Numbered from the stretch's first letter, positions 33,903 through 43,884 are shown. The stretch is 64,000 nt of DNA from Flintibacter faecis (GCF_014287875.1 NZ_JACOPN010000003.1:62001-126000); one strand, 5' to 3'. Notes: generated by a model not told the origin, from the sequence alone. Numbers and translations: made by a program.

Positions 33903-34766
33903 TCAGTGCTTGGCCTGGCGGGCCTTCTCCTGCCGGGCCTCCCGCACGTTGACGATGATCAGCAGCAGCAGGACGGACACGAACAGCAATGTGGACACGG
34001 CGTTCATTTTGGGGCTGATGCGCCGCTTTGCCATGCCGTAGATGGTCATGGCCAGGGTGCTGGTCTTGGGCCCGGCGGTGAAATAGGAGATGACAAAGTC
34101 ATCCACGCTCATAGTAAAGGCGATGAGCATCCCGTTGACGATGCCCGGCTTGATCTCGGGCACCACCACCTTCCAGAACGCCTGCATCCAGGTACAGCCC
34201 AGGTCCTGGGCCGCATCGATGAGGTTTTTGTCCATCTGCCGCAGCTTGGGCATGACGGACAGGATCACATAGGGGATGTTAAAGCTCACGTGGGCGATGA
34301 GCAGGGTGGTAAAGCCCAGGGACAGCCGTGGGGCCGTCAGGCGATAGGTCTGCTCCATCCAGGTGACAAAGCTGTTCCAGCCCGCAAAGGCCGCCACAAA
34401 GAACAGACACAGGCTGACGCCGGTGACGATGTCCGCATTCATCATGGGAATGTTGTTCACCGTCATCAGGGGCTCCCGCACCCGGCGCTTCATGTTGTAA
34501 AAACCGATGGAGGCGAAGGTGCCCGCCACGGTGGCGATGGCCGCCGACAGCAGAGCCACCAGCAGGGTGGTGTACAGGGAGTTCATGATCTGGCTGTCCC
34601 GGAACAGCTCGGCATACCACTTCAGAGTAAAGCCGTTCCACACGGTGCGGCTTTTAGAGTTATTGAAGGAGAATACGATGAGCACGAAAATGGGGGCATA
34701 GAGGAACAAAAACACCAGCCCCATAGAGATACGCCCAAACAGGGACGGCCGCTGTTTCAGACTCAT
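33903..34766 (-). CDS. potC: Spermidine/putrescine ABC transporter permease PotC
   Basis: Six-helix permease of 287 residues with the EAA-type loop DAAQDLGCTWMQAFWKVVVP that docks on the ATPase. It forms a heterodimer with PotB. ATG 34766 overlaps the potB stop by four bases. Confidence 0.93.
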   Translation of the reverse strand: MSLKQRPSLFGRISMGLVFLFLYAPIFVLIVFSFNNSKSRTVWNGFTLKWYAELFRDSQIMNSLYTTLLVALLSAAIATVAGTFASIGFYNMKRRVREPLMTVNNIPMMNADIVTGVSLCLFFVAAFAGWNSFVTWMEQTYRLTAPRLSLGFTTLLIAHVSFNIPYVILSVMPKLRQMDKNLIDAAQDLGCTWMQAFWKVVVPEIKPGIVNGMLIAFTMSVDDFVISYFTAGPKTSTLAMTIYGMAKRRISPKMNAVSTLLFVSVLLLLIIVNVREARQEKARQAKH

Positions 34767-35647
34767 AACATCACCGCCTGTTCCTCGCCCTCGCCAAAGC
34801 GATTCATCACATACATACAGACCACCACGACGACCATCATCACCATGGCAATGGCGCTGCCCAAGTGGGGATTATAGGCCGTGCCCACAAACTGCATCTC
34901 AATGAGGTTGCCCAGCAGCGTCTGGTTGTTGCCGCCCAGCAGGCGGGAGATGGCAAAGGTGGACACTGCGGGGACAAACACCATGGTGATGCCGGAGAGC
35001 ACCCCCGGCAGGGACAGGGGCAGGATGACCTTGCGGAAGGTCAGGGCCGAGTTGGCCCCCAGGTCCTGGGCCGCCTCCAGCAGGGAGTTGTCCATTTTGA
35101 TGATGACCGAGTAAATGGGCAGGATCATAAAGGGCAGATAGTTATATACCATGCCCAACACCACCGCTCCCTGGGTGTTGATCATGGGGAAATACTGCAG
35201 CTCGGTGCCGCAGAGGTGGTTCACCAGATCGATAAGCCCGATGGCCTGGAACAGCCGGTTCAGCAGGCCGGTGTTCTCCAGAATGGACATCCAGGCATAG
35301 GTCCGCAGCAGAAAGTTCATCCACATGGGCAGCATGATCAGGGCCATGGCCGCCTTTTGAAACTGGGCCCCCTCTTTCGCCATCCAATAGGAGATGGGAT
35401 AGCCGATGAGCAGGCAGATGGCGGTGGCGATGAGGGCCAGCTTGAAGGAGCGCAGGAACACCACGGTGTAGGCGCCCATCTGGGCAAAGTTGTTCAGGGT
35501 GAAGCGAACGGCCTTCTCCCCGGTCTCGGCGTCTACCACGATCTCCTGGGTAAAGGCGTAGACCACCATCATCACAATGGGGATCACGGTGAACAGGGCC
35601 ATCCACACCACATAGGGGGCGGCCAGCCAGGAGCGTTTATTTTTCAT
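34763..35647 (-). CDS. potB: Spermidine/putrescine ABC transporter permease PotB
   Basis: Permease of 294 residues with about six hydrophobic helices, the EAA loop [20 protein letters not shown] and the PotB-typical N-terminal [24 protein letters not shown] 35647 has GGAGGGCGGAG upstream inside the potA 3' end; the genes overlap by 11 bases. An upstream in-frame start would lie deeper in potA. Confidence 0.93.
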   Translation of the reverse strand: MKNKRSWLAAPYVVWMALFTVIPIVMMVVYAFTQEIVVDAETGEKAVRFTLNNFAQMGAYTVVFLRSFKLALIATAICLLIGYPISYWMAKEGAQFQKAAMALIMLPMWMNFLLRTYAWMSILENTGLLNRLFQAIGLIDLVNHLCGTELQYFPMINTQGAVVLGMVYNYLPFMILPIYSVIIKMDNSLLEAAQDLGANSALTFRKVILPLSLPGVLSGITMVFVPAVSTFAISRLLGGNNQTLLGNLIEMQFVGTAYNPHLGSAIAMVMMVVVVVCMYVMNRFGEGEEQAVML

Positions 35648-36812
35648 CTCCGCCCTCCTGATCCCCTTCCTCGGGATCAAAGGTGGCGTCAGAGATCTCC
35701 TCATACTCCTCGGAATAGGAGGAGTAGTCCCCGAACAGGCCGGAATACTGGCTCTTCTTCATCACGTGGAAGCCGTCTGGGTCGATCTTGATGCCGATGC
35801 GGCTGCCCACGGGGGACAGGTCGGTGGTCTGGATCAGCCACTTAAAGCCATAGAAGTCCACGATGATGTCATACTGCATCCCCTTGAAGGTCACGTTGGT
35901 CACGGTGCCCTTCAGCTGGCCCTGGTCCTCGGGGACGATGTCCACGTCCTCGGGCCGGATGACCACATCCACCGCCTCGTCCGGGGCAAAGCCGCCGTCC
36001 AGGCACTGGAAGCGCCGGTTGAAGATCTCCACCACGCCGTCGGAGCGCATGATGCCGTCGATGATGTTGGACTCGCCGATGAAGTCGGCCACAAAGGCGT
36101 TCTTGGGCTCGTTATAGATGTCCTCGGGGGTGCCGATCTGCTGGATCTTGCCCCTGTCCATGACCACCACGGTGTCGGACATGGCCAGGGCCTCCTCCTG
36201 GTCGTGGGTCACATAGATGAAGGTGATCTCCATGGCCTGCTGGATGCGCTTGAGCTCGTTTTGCATATCCTTGCGCAGCTTCAGGTCCAAAGCGCCCAGG
36301 GGTTCGTCCAGCAGCAGGACCTTGGGCCGGTTCACCAGGGCCCGGGCAATGGCCACCCGCTGCTGCTGGCCGCCGGACAGGGCGGTGATGTGCCGCTTTT
36401 CAAAGCCCCGCAGATTCACGATCTCCAGCATCTCCATCACCCGGCTGTGGATCTCTTTTTCAGACAGCTTTACCTTTTTGCCGCTGGCATCCGCCTTGGG
36501 GATGCGCAGACCAAAGGCGATGTTCTCATACACGTTGAGATGGGGGAACAGGGCGTATTTCTGAAAGACCGTATTGATGGCCCGCTTATAAGGCGGGACA
36601 GAATTCATCCTCACGCCGTCAAACAACACATCGCCAGAGGTGGGCGTTTGAAAACCACCGATGATGCGCAGGGTGGTGGTCTTGCCGCATCCACTGGGGC
36701 CAAGCAGCGTGAGGAATTCCTTATCATTGATATACAGGTTGATGTGATCAAGCACGATCTCGTTGTCGAAAGCCATGGTACAGTTGTCCAGGCGGATCAA
36801 CTCTTTGGACAT
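35637..36812 (-). CDS. potA: Spermidine/putrescine ABC transporter ATP-binding protein
   Basis: ATPase of 391 residues. Walker A is [11 protein letters not shown] (about 38-48), Q-loop FQKYALFPH, signature [15 protein letters not shown], Walker [14 protein letters not shown]-loop VTHDQEEA. The C-terminal TOBE-type regulatory domain (about 280-365) includes RPEDVDIV, and an acidic tail rich in Glu/Asp ends the protein. The tail, about 25 residues, is longer than usual. It is first in the operon potA-B-C-D. Confidence 0.95.
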   Translation of the reverse strand: MSKELIRLDNCTMAFDNEIVLDHINLYINDKEFLTLLGPSGCGKTTTLRIIGGFQTPTSGDVLFDGVRMNSVPPYKRAINTVFQKYALFPHLNVYENIAFGLRIPKADASGKKVKLSEKEIHSRVMEMLEIVNLRGFEKRHITALSGGQQQRVAIARALVNRPKVLLLDEPLGALDLKLRKDMQNELKRIQQAMEITFIYVTHDQEEALAMSDTVVVMDRGKIQQIGTPEDIYNEPKNAFVADFIGESNIIDGIMRSDGVVEIFNRRFQCLDGGFAPDEAVDVVIRPEDVDIVPEDQGQLKGTVTNVTFKGMQYDIIVDFYGFKWLIQTTDLSPVGSRIGIKIDPDGFHVMKKSQYSGLFGDYSSYSEEYEEISDATFDPEEGDQEGGDEK

Positions 36813-36910
36813 GTATCCTCCCCCATTTCAAAAATTATCGTTTCCAGCTCCCTTGTTTCATCGCTCCGTCCCTTCCTGCTGAACAGAGCGTCAGGCAGAT
36901 AGCAAGCTCA

Positions 36911-36939
36911 ACTATATCTGTTCCCCCCAGAAATGTCAA
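36911..36939 (-). promoter_or_regulatory. Sigma-A-type promoter of potABCD
   Basis: On the minus strand TTGACA and TATAGT are 17 bases apart, about 100 bases before potA. The leader between is T/C-rich with no clear structure. Confidence 0.7.
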
Positions 36940-37037
36940 TCATTTTTCCCCAAATTTCTCTTGGATTTTACCTGGGATCTTTCTGTGGAGAACGGCGGCG
37001 GGGCGGGGAGCCTGTTTTCCCGCCCCAGCCGGGCATT

Positions 37038-39080
37038 TTATCCTGTTTTTGCCTTGGCTGGCCGCACGTCCCAGAACAGCAGCCGATAATAGTCATAATC
37101 CAAAATCACCGCCGAATAGGCCACACGGTTCTGCACCTCCGCCAGCTTGGCCGCGGCCACGCTCATGTCCGGTTCGGCCCCGTCCCAGCGGCGGTATTCG
37201 TCCGTCACCGAGTTATACCACCCATCCTGGCAGATAAAGCTGTAGTTGGAGAAGATGACCATCCCCGGCTGGTCAGACAGGATGTCCGTCCCCATCATCA
37301 GCCGGGAGTCATACTCCAGGCCGAACAGGTTGGACAGGGTGGGCGCGATGTCCAGGCTGGAGCAGTACTTGTCCACCTCCACCGGCTTCTTCATCTGATC
37401 GTTCCACAGGATCAGGGTGTTCTCGTATATCTCGAACACCGGGTCCACGGTGTGGCCCAGCAGCTCGCTGTACTCCTCGTCGGTGAGGCCATAGGGGTAG
37501 TGGTCGGCGGACAGGACGATCACCGTGTCGTCCAGCTTGCCCGCCGCCTCCAGCTGGTCCACCAGGCTCTTCACCGCCAGCTCCAGCTCCTGCTGGCAGG
37601 CCAGATAGCACTTGACGCTGTCGCTGTAGGGCAGGTCCTTCACCTCGTCCCAGTGCCTGCGGGCCATGGCGTTCTCCTCCAGGTTATAGTTCAGATGGCC
37701 GCTCACCGTGAGACAATAGACCATGAAGGGGTCCTGGTCGGCAAACATGGGTACGATCTTCTCCATCATCTCCCGGTCAGAGGCGGGGAAGGCATCGGCG
37801 GAGTCCAAACTCAGCCCCTGCCCCAGGGCGATATACTCATAGCCCATGTTGGGGTGGGACCGGTTGCGGTCATAGTAGTTATAGAGATAGTCGTGGAAGG
37901 CCATGGTGCGGTAGCCCAGGTCCCGGAACTGATTGCCCAGGGAGAAGGGCATATAGTTTTCCGAGGACAGGGAGTAACTCCACACCCCCGACTTGGGCAC
38001 CAGGCCGGTGGTGGTGACATATTCCCCGTCCGAGGTGGACACCCCCCACAGCGGCGTGTAAAAGTGGTCAAAGGTAAATCCCTGGTGGGACAGCTTCCAC
38101 AGCGTGGGGGTGCGCTGGGGGTCCATGGCCAGGGTGGAGAAGCCCTCGGCCACGATCCACACCAGGTTCTTCCCCTTGAAATAGCCCGTCCACTGGTTCT
38201 TCTCCGAGGGCTCCCGCTGGGCAAACCACTTGTGGGCCTCCAGCAGGGTCTCGTCCGTCTCCTGGTCGATGAGCTTGTCAAAGTCGAAGTTCATGATGTT
38301 ATATTTGGACGAGGCGTATTTTTGCTCTTTCTCTGGGCCGGTCCGGTTCAGAGGGCGGACCCACTTGGGCCGGTCCCGCATATCCGGGTCGTCCGGGGCG
38401 ATGCCGCCCACCAGGCGGCGGACCTCCAGGGTGGTCTGGGTCAACATGCCGAAGTCCTGCATCTCCAGCTCCGGCGTGGCAGTGCGGTAATACACATAGC
38501 GCAGCGACAAGTTCCCCCCGCCGCACAGATAGACCACGCCCATCACCGCCAGCTGCACCAGAATGGCCGCCACGGCCCACCGGATGCGCAGCCCCGCCGG
38601 GTCTGGCTGGTCCAGGACCAGCTTCTTTCGCCACAGGGCGGCGAAGATCACCGGCAGTGCCATCATCAGGATGGGGAACCAGTTTAAAATGATCTCAGCA
38701 GTGGCCATGCCTCCAAAGGCCCCGGCCACCATGCCCATCTTGGTCAGAGAGAAGATGGTGAGAAAGGTCTTGAACAGGTGGTAATACACCGCCTGGGCCC
38801 CCAGCCACAGAGAGATCAGCCCGGTACACAGCACCAGCAGCACCCTGCCCTTCCCGGGGGACACTCCGCCGCACAGCAGCCCCAGGCCCATGGCGATGGG
38901 GACGGTGAACAGCAGGGTAAACAAAGCCCCCATTGGCGAGATGCCATGGAGACAGTACAGCTTTAAAAACAGTTCCTCATAATAGATGACGACCAGGAAA
39001 TAGAATCCGGGCCGCGCCAGACGCAGCCGGGGCCGGAGCAGGGTCCGAAAGCGCCGGCTTAGTTTCTCCATGCCATCCAT
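37038..39080 (-). CDS. LTA synthase family sulfatase (membrane phosphoglycerol/phosphoethanolamine transferase-like)
   Basis: The 680-residue protein has five N-terminal transmembrane helices (about 25-215) and an extracellular alkaline-phosphatase-fold domain. Matches to the LtaS family are VWIVAEGFST (metal Glu), the nucleophile threonine in GVSTSDGEYV, MAFHDYLYNYYDRN, and ADHYPYGL near the C-terminus. Such enzymes polymerise glycerol-phosphate on glycolipid or transfer head groups to surface polymers. ATG 39080 has TAGGAGGC upstream. The frame continues 59 codons further, but that part overlaps the promoter. Confidence 0.87.
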   Translation of the reverse strand: MDGMEKLSRRFRTLLRPRLRLARPGFYFLVVIYYEELFLKLYCLHGISPMGALFTLLFTVPIAMGLGLLCGGVSPGKGRVLLVLCTGLISLWLGAQAVYYHLFKTFLTIFSLTKMGMVAGAFGGMATAEIILNWFPILMMALPVIFAALWRKKLVLDQPDPAGLRIRWAVAAILVQLAVMGVVYLCGGGNLSLRYVYYRTATPELEMQDFGMLTQTTLEVRRLVGGIAPDDPDMRDRPKWVRPLNRTGPEKEQKYASSKYNIMNFDFDKLIDQETDETLLEAHKWFAQREPSEKNQWTGYFKGKNLVWIVAEGFSTLAMDPQRTPTLWKLSHQGFTFDHFYTPLWGVSTSDGEYVTTTGLVPKSGVWSYSLSSENYMPFSLGNQFRDLGYRTMAFHDYLYNYYDRNRSHPNMGYEYIALGQGLSLDSADAFPASDREMMEKIVPMFADQDPFMVYCLTVSGHLNYNLEENAMARRHWDEVKDLPYSDSVKCYLACQQELELAVKSLVDQLEAAGKLDDTVIVLSADHYPYGLTDEEYSELLGHTVDPVFEIYENTLILWNDQMKKPVEVDKYCSSLDIAPTLSNLFGLEYDSRLMMGTDILSDQPGMVIFSNYSFICQDGWYNSVTDEYRRWDGAEPDMSVAAAKLAEVQNRVAYSAVILDYDYYRLLFWDVRPAKAKTG

Positions 39081-39135
39081 GGTATGCCTCCTAAAAGGAA
39101 AGGATATCCGTTTATCGTCAACGGCAGTTTTCATT

Positions 39136-39164
39136 ATTTTACTCGCCCGCCACCCCCCTGTCAA
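39136..39164 (-). promoter_or_regulatory. Sigma-A-type promoter of the LTA-synthase-like gene
   Basis: On the minus strand TTGACA and TAAAAT are 17 bases apart, 56 bases before the start codon. The spacer is unusually G-rich. Confidence 0.65.
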
Positions 39165-39311
39165 CGAATTTGGAGAGCCGTTTTCTTTTTTGTCGCACAT
39201 TGGGCGGAATGAAACCGCCGTTCTGTTCTTCAATGAACAACAGTTGATGGAATGCACAAAAAAAATGTGAAAACCATCCCTTTTTTCGGAAATCCACAGC
39301 GCTGTTCCGCC

Positions 39312-39340
39312 TTGAAAAACAAACGTTCTTCTGCTATGAT
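39312..39340 (+). promoter_or_regulatory. Sigma-A-type promoter of the cstA operon
   Basis: TTGAAA at 39312 and TATGAT at 39335 with 17 bases between, 95 bases before the first start. Confidence 0.65.
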
Positions 39341-39435
39341 AGCTTTTAATATAAGCGATTCACAGATTATTTACAATTTGTTCTTTCGACCCGAACAGCG
39401 GCCCCTGAAACAGAAATAAGGAGGCCCGGAGAGGA

Positions 39436-39984
39436 GTGCGTGGTTTGTCTCAACTGCGAGAAAATCTGGTGGAGCGGCTGAAGAAGGCCTACTCCGCCTA
39501 TTACGATATAGAGGAGATCCAGGACGGCTCCCCCCTGAAGGCCCTGTGCAGCTATCACCTGCGGGACAGCCAGTATGTGCTGATGAAGCAGGCGGAGCTG
39601 TGGGCGGCGGAGAGCCATGAATACCTCTATCTGTGGTCCACGGACCACCTGGATGTTCCCTTGGTGGAGGAGGTCTTCCGCCGGGTGACGGAGGACGGCG
39701 AGCCTCGGGTCCGTCCCCACGCCCAGCACATGTACACCTATCTCACCGCCGTGGTGCTGTATGACAGCGCCGACCCCCTGGCTCTGGCCCGGCTGAAAAA
39801 GCTGAAGCGCCGCCGGGAATTCAAGCTATCCCTCCATGGATGGATGGAGTTTCGTATAGCCGCCGTGGACCTGTCCACGGGAGAAGTCACCACCAATCGC
39901 AGCGGCAAGCTCATCGGCAAAGACGTGAAGCGGCTGGTGGCGCGCATTGTTTCCAAAGAAAAAGGAGAGGAGCAAAAACAATGA
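39436..39984 (+). CDS. Unknown soluble protein translationally coupled to cstA
   Basis: I do not recognise this 182-residue protein. It has no signal or membrane segment. It begins with a helical LRENLVERLKKAYSAYYDIEEI, has a Trp/Tyr-rich middle (ELWAAESHEYLYLWSTDHLD) and ends basic (LIGKDVKRLVARIVSKEKGEE). Its TGA stop overlaps the cstA start (ATGA), so the two are probably made together and may interact. The start is uncertain between GTG 39436 and TTG 39445, both behind GGAGG-type sequence. Confidence 0.7.
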   Translation: MRGLSQLRENLVERLKKAYSAYYDIEEIQDGSPLKALCSYHLRDSQYVLMKQAELWAAESHEYLYLWSTDHLDVPLVEEVFRRVTEDGEPRVRPHAQHMYTYLTAVVLYDSADPLALARLKKLKRRREFKLSLHGWMEFRIAAVDLSTGEVTTNRSGKLIGKDVKRLVARIVSKEKGEEQKQ

Positions 39985-41747
39985 ATGCAGTATTGGTTTT
40001 CCTGGTCGGCTGCGCCATTCTTGTTGTAGGATACATTTTCTACGGCGGCTGGCTGGCCAAGCAGTGGGGCGTGGATGACTCCCGCGTGACCCCTGCCCAT
40101 GAGCTGGAGGACGGCATGGACTATGTCCCCGCCAAGGCCCCCGTGCTGATGGGACATCACTTTTCCTCCATCGCGGGTGCCGGCCCCATCAATGGCCCCA
40201 TTCAGGCCGCCGTGTTCGGCTGGGTCCCCGTGGTGCTGTGGGTGCTGATCGGCGGCATCTTCTTCGGTGCCGTCCATGACTATGGCGCTCTGTTCGCCTC
40301 TATCCGCCACAAGGGCCAGTCCATCGGCGAGGTCATCGCCCTGAACATCGGCTCCCGGGCCAAGAAGCTCTTCCTGATCTTCTCTTACCTGACCCTGATC
40401 CTGGTGGTGGCCGCCTTCGCCTCCATCGTGGCCAGCACCTTCCAGGCCACCTATGTGGACGGCGTTGTGGACACCGTCAAGTCCGCCACCAACGCCTCTG
40501 TGGCCATGATCTCCCTGCTGTTCATCCTGATGGCCATCATCTTCGGCTTCTTTGTCTACCGCAAGGGCGCTTCCCTGGCCGTGGCCACTGTGGCCGGCGT
40601 GATCGGCATCGTGGTCTGCCTGGTGGTGGGCCTGAACTTCCACCCCATCTACCTGTCCAACACCGCCTGGATGTGGATCATCGGCGTGTACATCCTCATC
40701 GCCTCTGTGGCTCCCGTGTGGATCCTGCTCCAGCCCCGTGACTATCTGTCCTCCTTCCTGCTGTACGCCATGATGATCATCGCCGCTGTGGGTGTGCTGG
40801 GGGCCGGCATTATGGGCGCTGACCTGAATATGGACATGCCCGCCTTCACCGGCTGGTACGACAACATGACCGTGGTGGCCTCCACCGGGGCTCCCGCCTC
40901 TCTGGGCTATGTGTTCCCCGCCCTGTTCGTCACCATCGCCTGCGGTGCCATCTCCGGCTTCCACTCTCTGGTGGGCTCCGGCACCACCGCCAAGCAGCTG
41001 GACCACGAGCGCGATGCCAAGCCCATCGCCTATGGCGGCATGCTCATCGAGTGTGCCCTGGCTCTGGTCTCTCTGTGCGCTGTGGCTTACATCTGGCAGG
41101 ACTATGTGAAGCTGCCCTCTGACGGCGGCATCCGCACCCCCACCGCCGTGTTCGCCACCGGCATCTCCCGCATGGTGGCCACCATCCCCGGTCTGGAGGG
41201 CACCCAGGCCACTGTCAGCTCTCTGCTGGTGCTGACCGTGTCCGTGTTCTGCCTGACCTCCCTGGACACCGCCACCCGTCTGGCCCGGTATATGTTCCAG
41301 GAGTTCTGGCTGGAGCCCGGCCAGACCTATAAGGATGCCACCGGCTTCAAGGCTGTGCTGTGCAACCCCTTCGTGGCCACCGCCATCACCGTGGTCCTGG
41401 GTATCGGCCTGGGCCTGGGCGGCTACTCCACCATCTGGCCCCTGTTCGGCGCTTCTAACCAGCTGCTGGCCGCTCTGGCTCTGCTGGCCGTGTGCGCCTG
41501 GCTGGGCAACGTGGGTAAGAACAACAAGATGTTCTACCTCCCCATGATCTTCATGCTGGTGGTCACTCTGACCTCTCTGGCTCAGACCGCCATCGCCAAA
41601 GTGAACACCATCTCCGCCAACGGTGCCACCACCGCCCCCATGATCCAGCTGGTGCTGGCCGTGGTGCTGTTCGTCCTGGCTCTGGTGCTGGCTGTTGAGG
41701 CCTGCCAGACCATCTTCGGCCACAAGAAGCCCGCCGCTTCCAAGTAA
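39981..41747 (+). CDS. cstA: Carbon starvation protein CstA-type peptide/pyruvate transporter
   Basis: Polytopic membrane protein of 588 residues with about 16 hydrophobic segments. Family motifs are MGHHFSSIAGAGPINGP (about 55-71), GGIFFGAVHDYGAL and SGFHSLVGSGTTAKQL. CstA proteins take up peptides, and the related BtsT/YjiY takes up pyruvate, often during nutrient limitation. The length matches the short Firmicute type; the E. coli protein is about 700. Codon use is strongly C-biased, suggesting high expression. Confidence 0.93.
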   Translation: MNAVLVFLVGCAILVVGYIFYGGWLAKQWGVDDSRVTPAHELEDGMDYVPAKAPVLMGHHFSSIAGAGPINGPIQAAVFGWVPVVLWVLIGGIFFGAVHDYGALFASIRHKGQSIGEVIALNIGSRAKKLFLIFSYLTLILVVAAFASIVASTFQATYVDGVVDTVKSATNASVAMISLLFILMAIIFGFFVYRKGASLAVATVAGVIGIVVCLVVGLNFHPIYLSNTAWMWIIGVYILIASVAPVWILLQPRDYLSSFLLYAMMIIAAVGVLGAGIMGADLNMDMPAFTGWYDNMTVVASTGAPASLGYVFPALFVTIACGAISGFHSLVGSGTTAKQLDHERDAKPIAYGGMLIECALALVSLCAVAYIWQDYVKLPSDGGIRTPTAVFATGISRMVATIPGLEGTQATVSSLLVLTVSVFCLTSLDTATRLARYMFQEFWLEPGQTYKDATGFKAVLCNPFVATAITVVLGIGLGLGGYSTIWPLFGASNQLLAALALLAVCAWLGNVGKNNKMFYLPMIFMLVVTLTSLAQTAIAKVNTISANGATTAPMIQLVLAVVLFVLALVLAVEACQTIFGHKKPAASK

Positions 41748-41767
41748 GGCCATTCCATCCGCAAGAC

Positions 41768-41811
41768 AAGCGGGCCCGAGTGTGCAAGCTCGGGTCCGCT
41801 TCTTGTTTTTC
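41768..41811 (+). terminator. cstA terminator
   Basis: AAGCGGGCCCGAG / CTCGGGTCCGCTT with an 8-base loop and one G-T pair, followed by CTTGTTTTT. Confidence 0.85.
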
Positions 41812-41857
41812 CATCTAACGCATGTTATGATATGCTTGTTTAAAAGGGGGCCGTTTC

Positions 41858-42544
41858 ATGTTCTCCTCAACCCGGCGCGCCCTGATGCAGCGCCTTTTCC
41901 CGGCGCTGGAGGGCCTGATCTACGCCCGCTTTCTCTTCCTGGACCTGACGGGCCGGGGGGCGGCAGGCAACGGTCTGAAGTACTTGGGCATCGTTCTGTG
42001 CGCCGTCTTCGCCTGGTATCAGGCCAGAGGCGGCGGCTCCCGGCTGATGGCCTGGGCACTGACGCTCACCCTGGGAGCGGACTTCTTTCTGCTGATGCTG
42101 GACCGGTACTATGTTCTGGGTCTGCTGCTGTTCTGCGCCGTCCAGGGGCTGTATCTCCTGCGCATCGCCCGGGCCAACGGAGGGCGGACATTGTGGACAG
42201 CGCGCCTGGTGCTGTGCCTCCTCTCCCCCGCCCTGCTGGCCGTTTTAGGGCGGCTGACAGGAGAGAACCTGCTGGCCCTGATCTATTTCTCCAACTTCCT
42301 GTGCAACGTGGCCCTGGCGGTCAAACTGCCCCGGGGCTGGGGGCGGCAGTTTGCCCTTGGGCTGGCTCTGTTTCTATGCTGCGACGTATGCGTAGGGATT
42401 TTCCAGTCCCCCGGCCTGCTCCCGCCAACCTTAGAGCGCTTCGCCAGCCTGGGCATGTGGCTGTTCTATCTCCCCGGCCAGGTGCTCATCGTCCTGTCCG
42501 GCTGTAATCCCCACGAAACGAGGTCCCGCTATGAAAACCAGTAA
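41858..42544 (+). CDS. YhhN/lysoplasmalogenase-like membrane protein
   Basis: Membrane protein of 228 residues with about seven hydrophobic helices. ARFLFLDLTGRGA, TLTLGADFFLLMLDRYYVLG and FSNFLCNVALA fall where YhhN/TMEM86 proteins have their conserved Asp residues. Those enzymes cleave the vinyl-ether bond of lysoplasmalogens, lipids made by anaerobes. The match is suggestive, not strong. It overlaps the next gene by 14 bases. Confidence 0.55.
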   Translation: MFSSTRRALMQRLFPALEGLIYARFLFLDLTGRGAAGNGLKYLGIVLCAVFAWYQARGGGSRLMAWALTLTLGADFFLLMLDRYYVLGLLLFCAVQGLYLLRIARANGGRTLWTARLVLCLLSPALLAVLGRLTGENLLALIYFSNFLCNVALAVKLPRGWGRQFALGLALFLCCDVCVGIFQSPGLLPPTLERFASLGMWLFYLPGQVLIVLSGCNPHETRSRYENQ

Positions 42545-43208
42545 ACCCCTGTCCCTGTTCACCGCCCTGTTCACCGCCCTGGCAGTGCTGTCCGGCTCCA
42601 TCGCCACCCCCCTGCTGTGCCGTCCCTTCTATTATGCCCACATCGGCCCCATGGGGCTGACGGAGTATGTGGGGTTGACCCCGGAACAGATCCGCCAGGC
42701 CTTTGACCAGGTGATGGACTTCTGCCTGGGACTGCGGCCCGACTTTGCCGCCGGGGTGCTGCCCTGGTCCCAGTCCGGGGCCGATCACTTTACCGACGTG
42801 CGGGAGCTGTTTCTGCTGGACCTGCGGGTACTGGCCCTGTCTCTGGCAGGACTGCTCCTTTTGCTGGTCTGCAGCCGTTTGAAACACGTCCGGCCCTATT
42901 GCTTCCGGGGCCGGGGCCCCGGCTTTTGGGCCGCGGCGGGACTGGCCGCCGTCTTTCTCGTGGTGGGCGGCCTGGCCGCGCTGGACTTTGACCGGGCCTT
43001 CGTGATCTTCCACGCCCTCTTCTTCCCCGGCAAGACCAACTGGCTCTTCGACTGGCGCACAGACCCGGTGATCCTTATTCTGCCCGAGACGTTCTTCCGC
43101 AACTGCGCCCTGCTCATTCTGGCCCTGGTGATGCTGTGGTGCGCCGTTCTCATCTTCGCCGACCTGTGGGCCGGCAAGCGGCGGAAGCAGCGGGGGCAGT
43201 CCCTCTGA
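42531..43208 (+). CDS. TIGR01906/DUF1461 family integral membrane protein
   Basis: The 225-residue product has four hydrophobic helices and the TIGR01906 features: an extracellular loop with EYVGLTPEQIRQAFDQVMDF and HFTDVRELF, then FHALFFPGKTNWLFD and ILPETFF before the last helix. A related family includes the lipoprotein intramolecular transacylase Lit, but identity with Lit is not claimed. Its start lies within the upstream gene. Confidence 0.8.
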   Translation: MKTSKPLSLFTALFTALAVLSGSIATPLLCRPFYYAHIGPMGLTEYVGLTPEQIRQAFDQVMDFCLGLRPDFAAGVLPWSQSGADHFTDVRELFLLDLRVLALSLAGLLLLLVCSRLKHVRPYCFRGRGPGFWAAAGLAAVFLVVGGLAALDFDRAFVIFHALFFPGKTNWLFDWRTDPVILILPETFFRNCALLILALVMLWCAVLIFADLWAGKRRKQRGQSL

Positions 43209-43213
43209 ACGAT

Positions 43214-43264
43214 CAAAAAAATCACGCCCCGGAGACGAGCTTCTTTCCTCATCTCCGGGGCGCT
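43214..43264. terminator. Terminator between convergent genes
   Basis: CGCCCCGGAGA / TCTCCGGGGCG stem over a 16-base loop with A7 before it, which would be the T-run for the minus-strand flavodoxin-like gene. It serves both convergent transcripts. Confidence 0.75.
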
Positions 43265-43271
43265 GCTTTGT

Positions 43272-43862
43272 CTATTTCTCTGTGTTCAAAATCAGGCTCC
43301 TGGCAAATTCTCGTGCCCTGTACGCCTTCTCATCCTCCATGAACACGCTGTTATAGCCGTGGTCGTGCCCGGCCAGCATGCCCAGATAGCGCAGCTGGGA
43401 GTGCTTGCAGTAGCGTTTCACGCCGCTCTCCCACAGGTCGGCCCCCTTCTCCGGGGGATAGCCGCAGGTGGTCACCAGGGCTACCGCCTTCCCCGCCCAC
43501 AGGGCGGGGCCCTTTTTTTCGCCGTAATACTTGTTCATGCCATAGACCAGCCGGTCCAACACCGCCTTCATGGGCGGGGTGCAGTACCAGGAGTAGATGG
43601 GTGTGGCAAGCACCAGCACTTCACAGGCCAGCACCTGGCGGAAGATATCCTCCATGTCGTCCCGGATGGCACAGCCAAAGATGTTCCAGTCCCGCTGGCA
43701 GGTGCGGCAGGCCCGGCAGGGCCGCAGGTCCAGGTCATAGAGCCAGACTGTCTCGCACCGGCAGCCCAGTTTCTCCAGCTCCGCCGTGAAGGGCCGGAGC
43801 AGCGCGGCGGTGTTGCCTGTTTTTCTGGGACTGCCCATCAGGATACACACCTGTCTTTCCAT
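43272..43862 (-). CDS. Flavodoxin-like NADPH-dependent FMN reductase family protein
   Basis: The 196-residue flavodoxin-fold protein has the FMN phosphate loop GSPRKTGNTAALL near residue 10, a CRACRTCQ cysteine cluster (about 50-57) and ATPIYSWYCTPPMKAVLDR. Such iron-sulfur-flavoprotein-like or multimeric flavodoxin reductases are common in anaerobes; the Cys cluster fits this subgroup. GGGGAGG precedes ATG 43862 by eight bases. It follows gtrA with a short gap. Confidence 0.82.
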   Translation of the reverse strand: MERQVCILMGSPRKTGNTAALLRPFTAELEKLGCRCETVWLYDLDLRPCRACRTCQRDWNIFGCAIRDDMEDIFRQVLACEVLVLATPIYSWYCTPPMKAVLDRLVYGMNKYYGEKKGPALWAGKAVALVTTCGYPPEKGADLWESGVKRYCKHSQLRYLGMLAGHDHGYNSVFMEDEKAYRAREFARSLILNTEK

Positions 43863-43884
43863 GTGAAGCGCCTCCCCACCTGTC

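Larger units (their letters stand above)
39081..39435. other. 355-base divergent intergenic region
   Basis: Separates the LTA-synthase-like gene (minus) from the cstA operon (plus). It holds one promoter for each direction (see separate entries) and AT-rich sequence with no gene. Confidence 0.7.

Noticed and set aside
37000..37026. GGGGCGGG/CCCGCCCC hairpin as terminator of the LTA-synthase-like gene
   Set aside because: The stem is only eight bases and there is no T-run on the minus strand, so it is not listed as a supported terminator.
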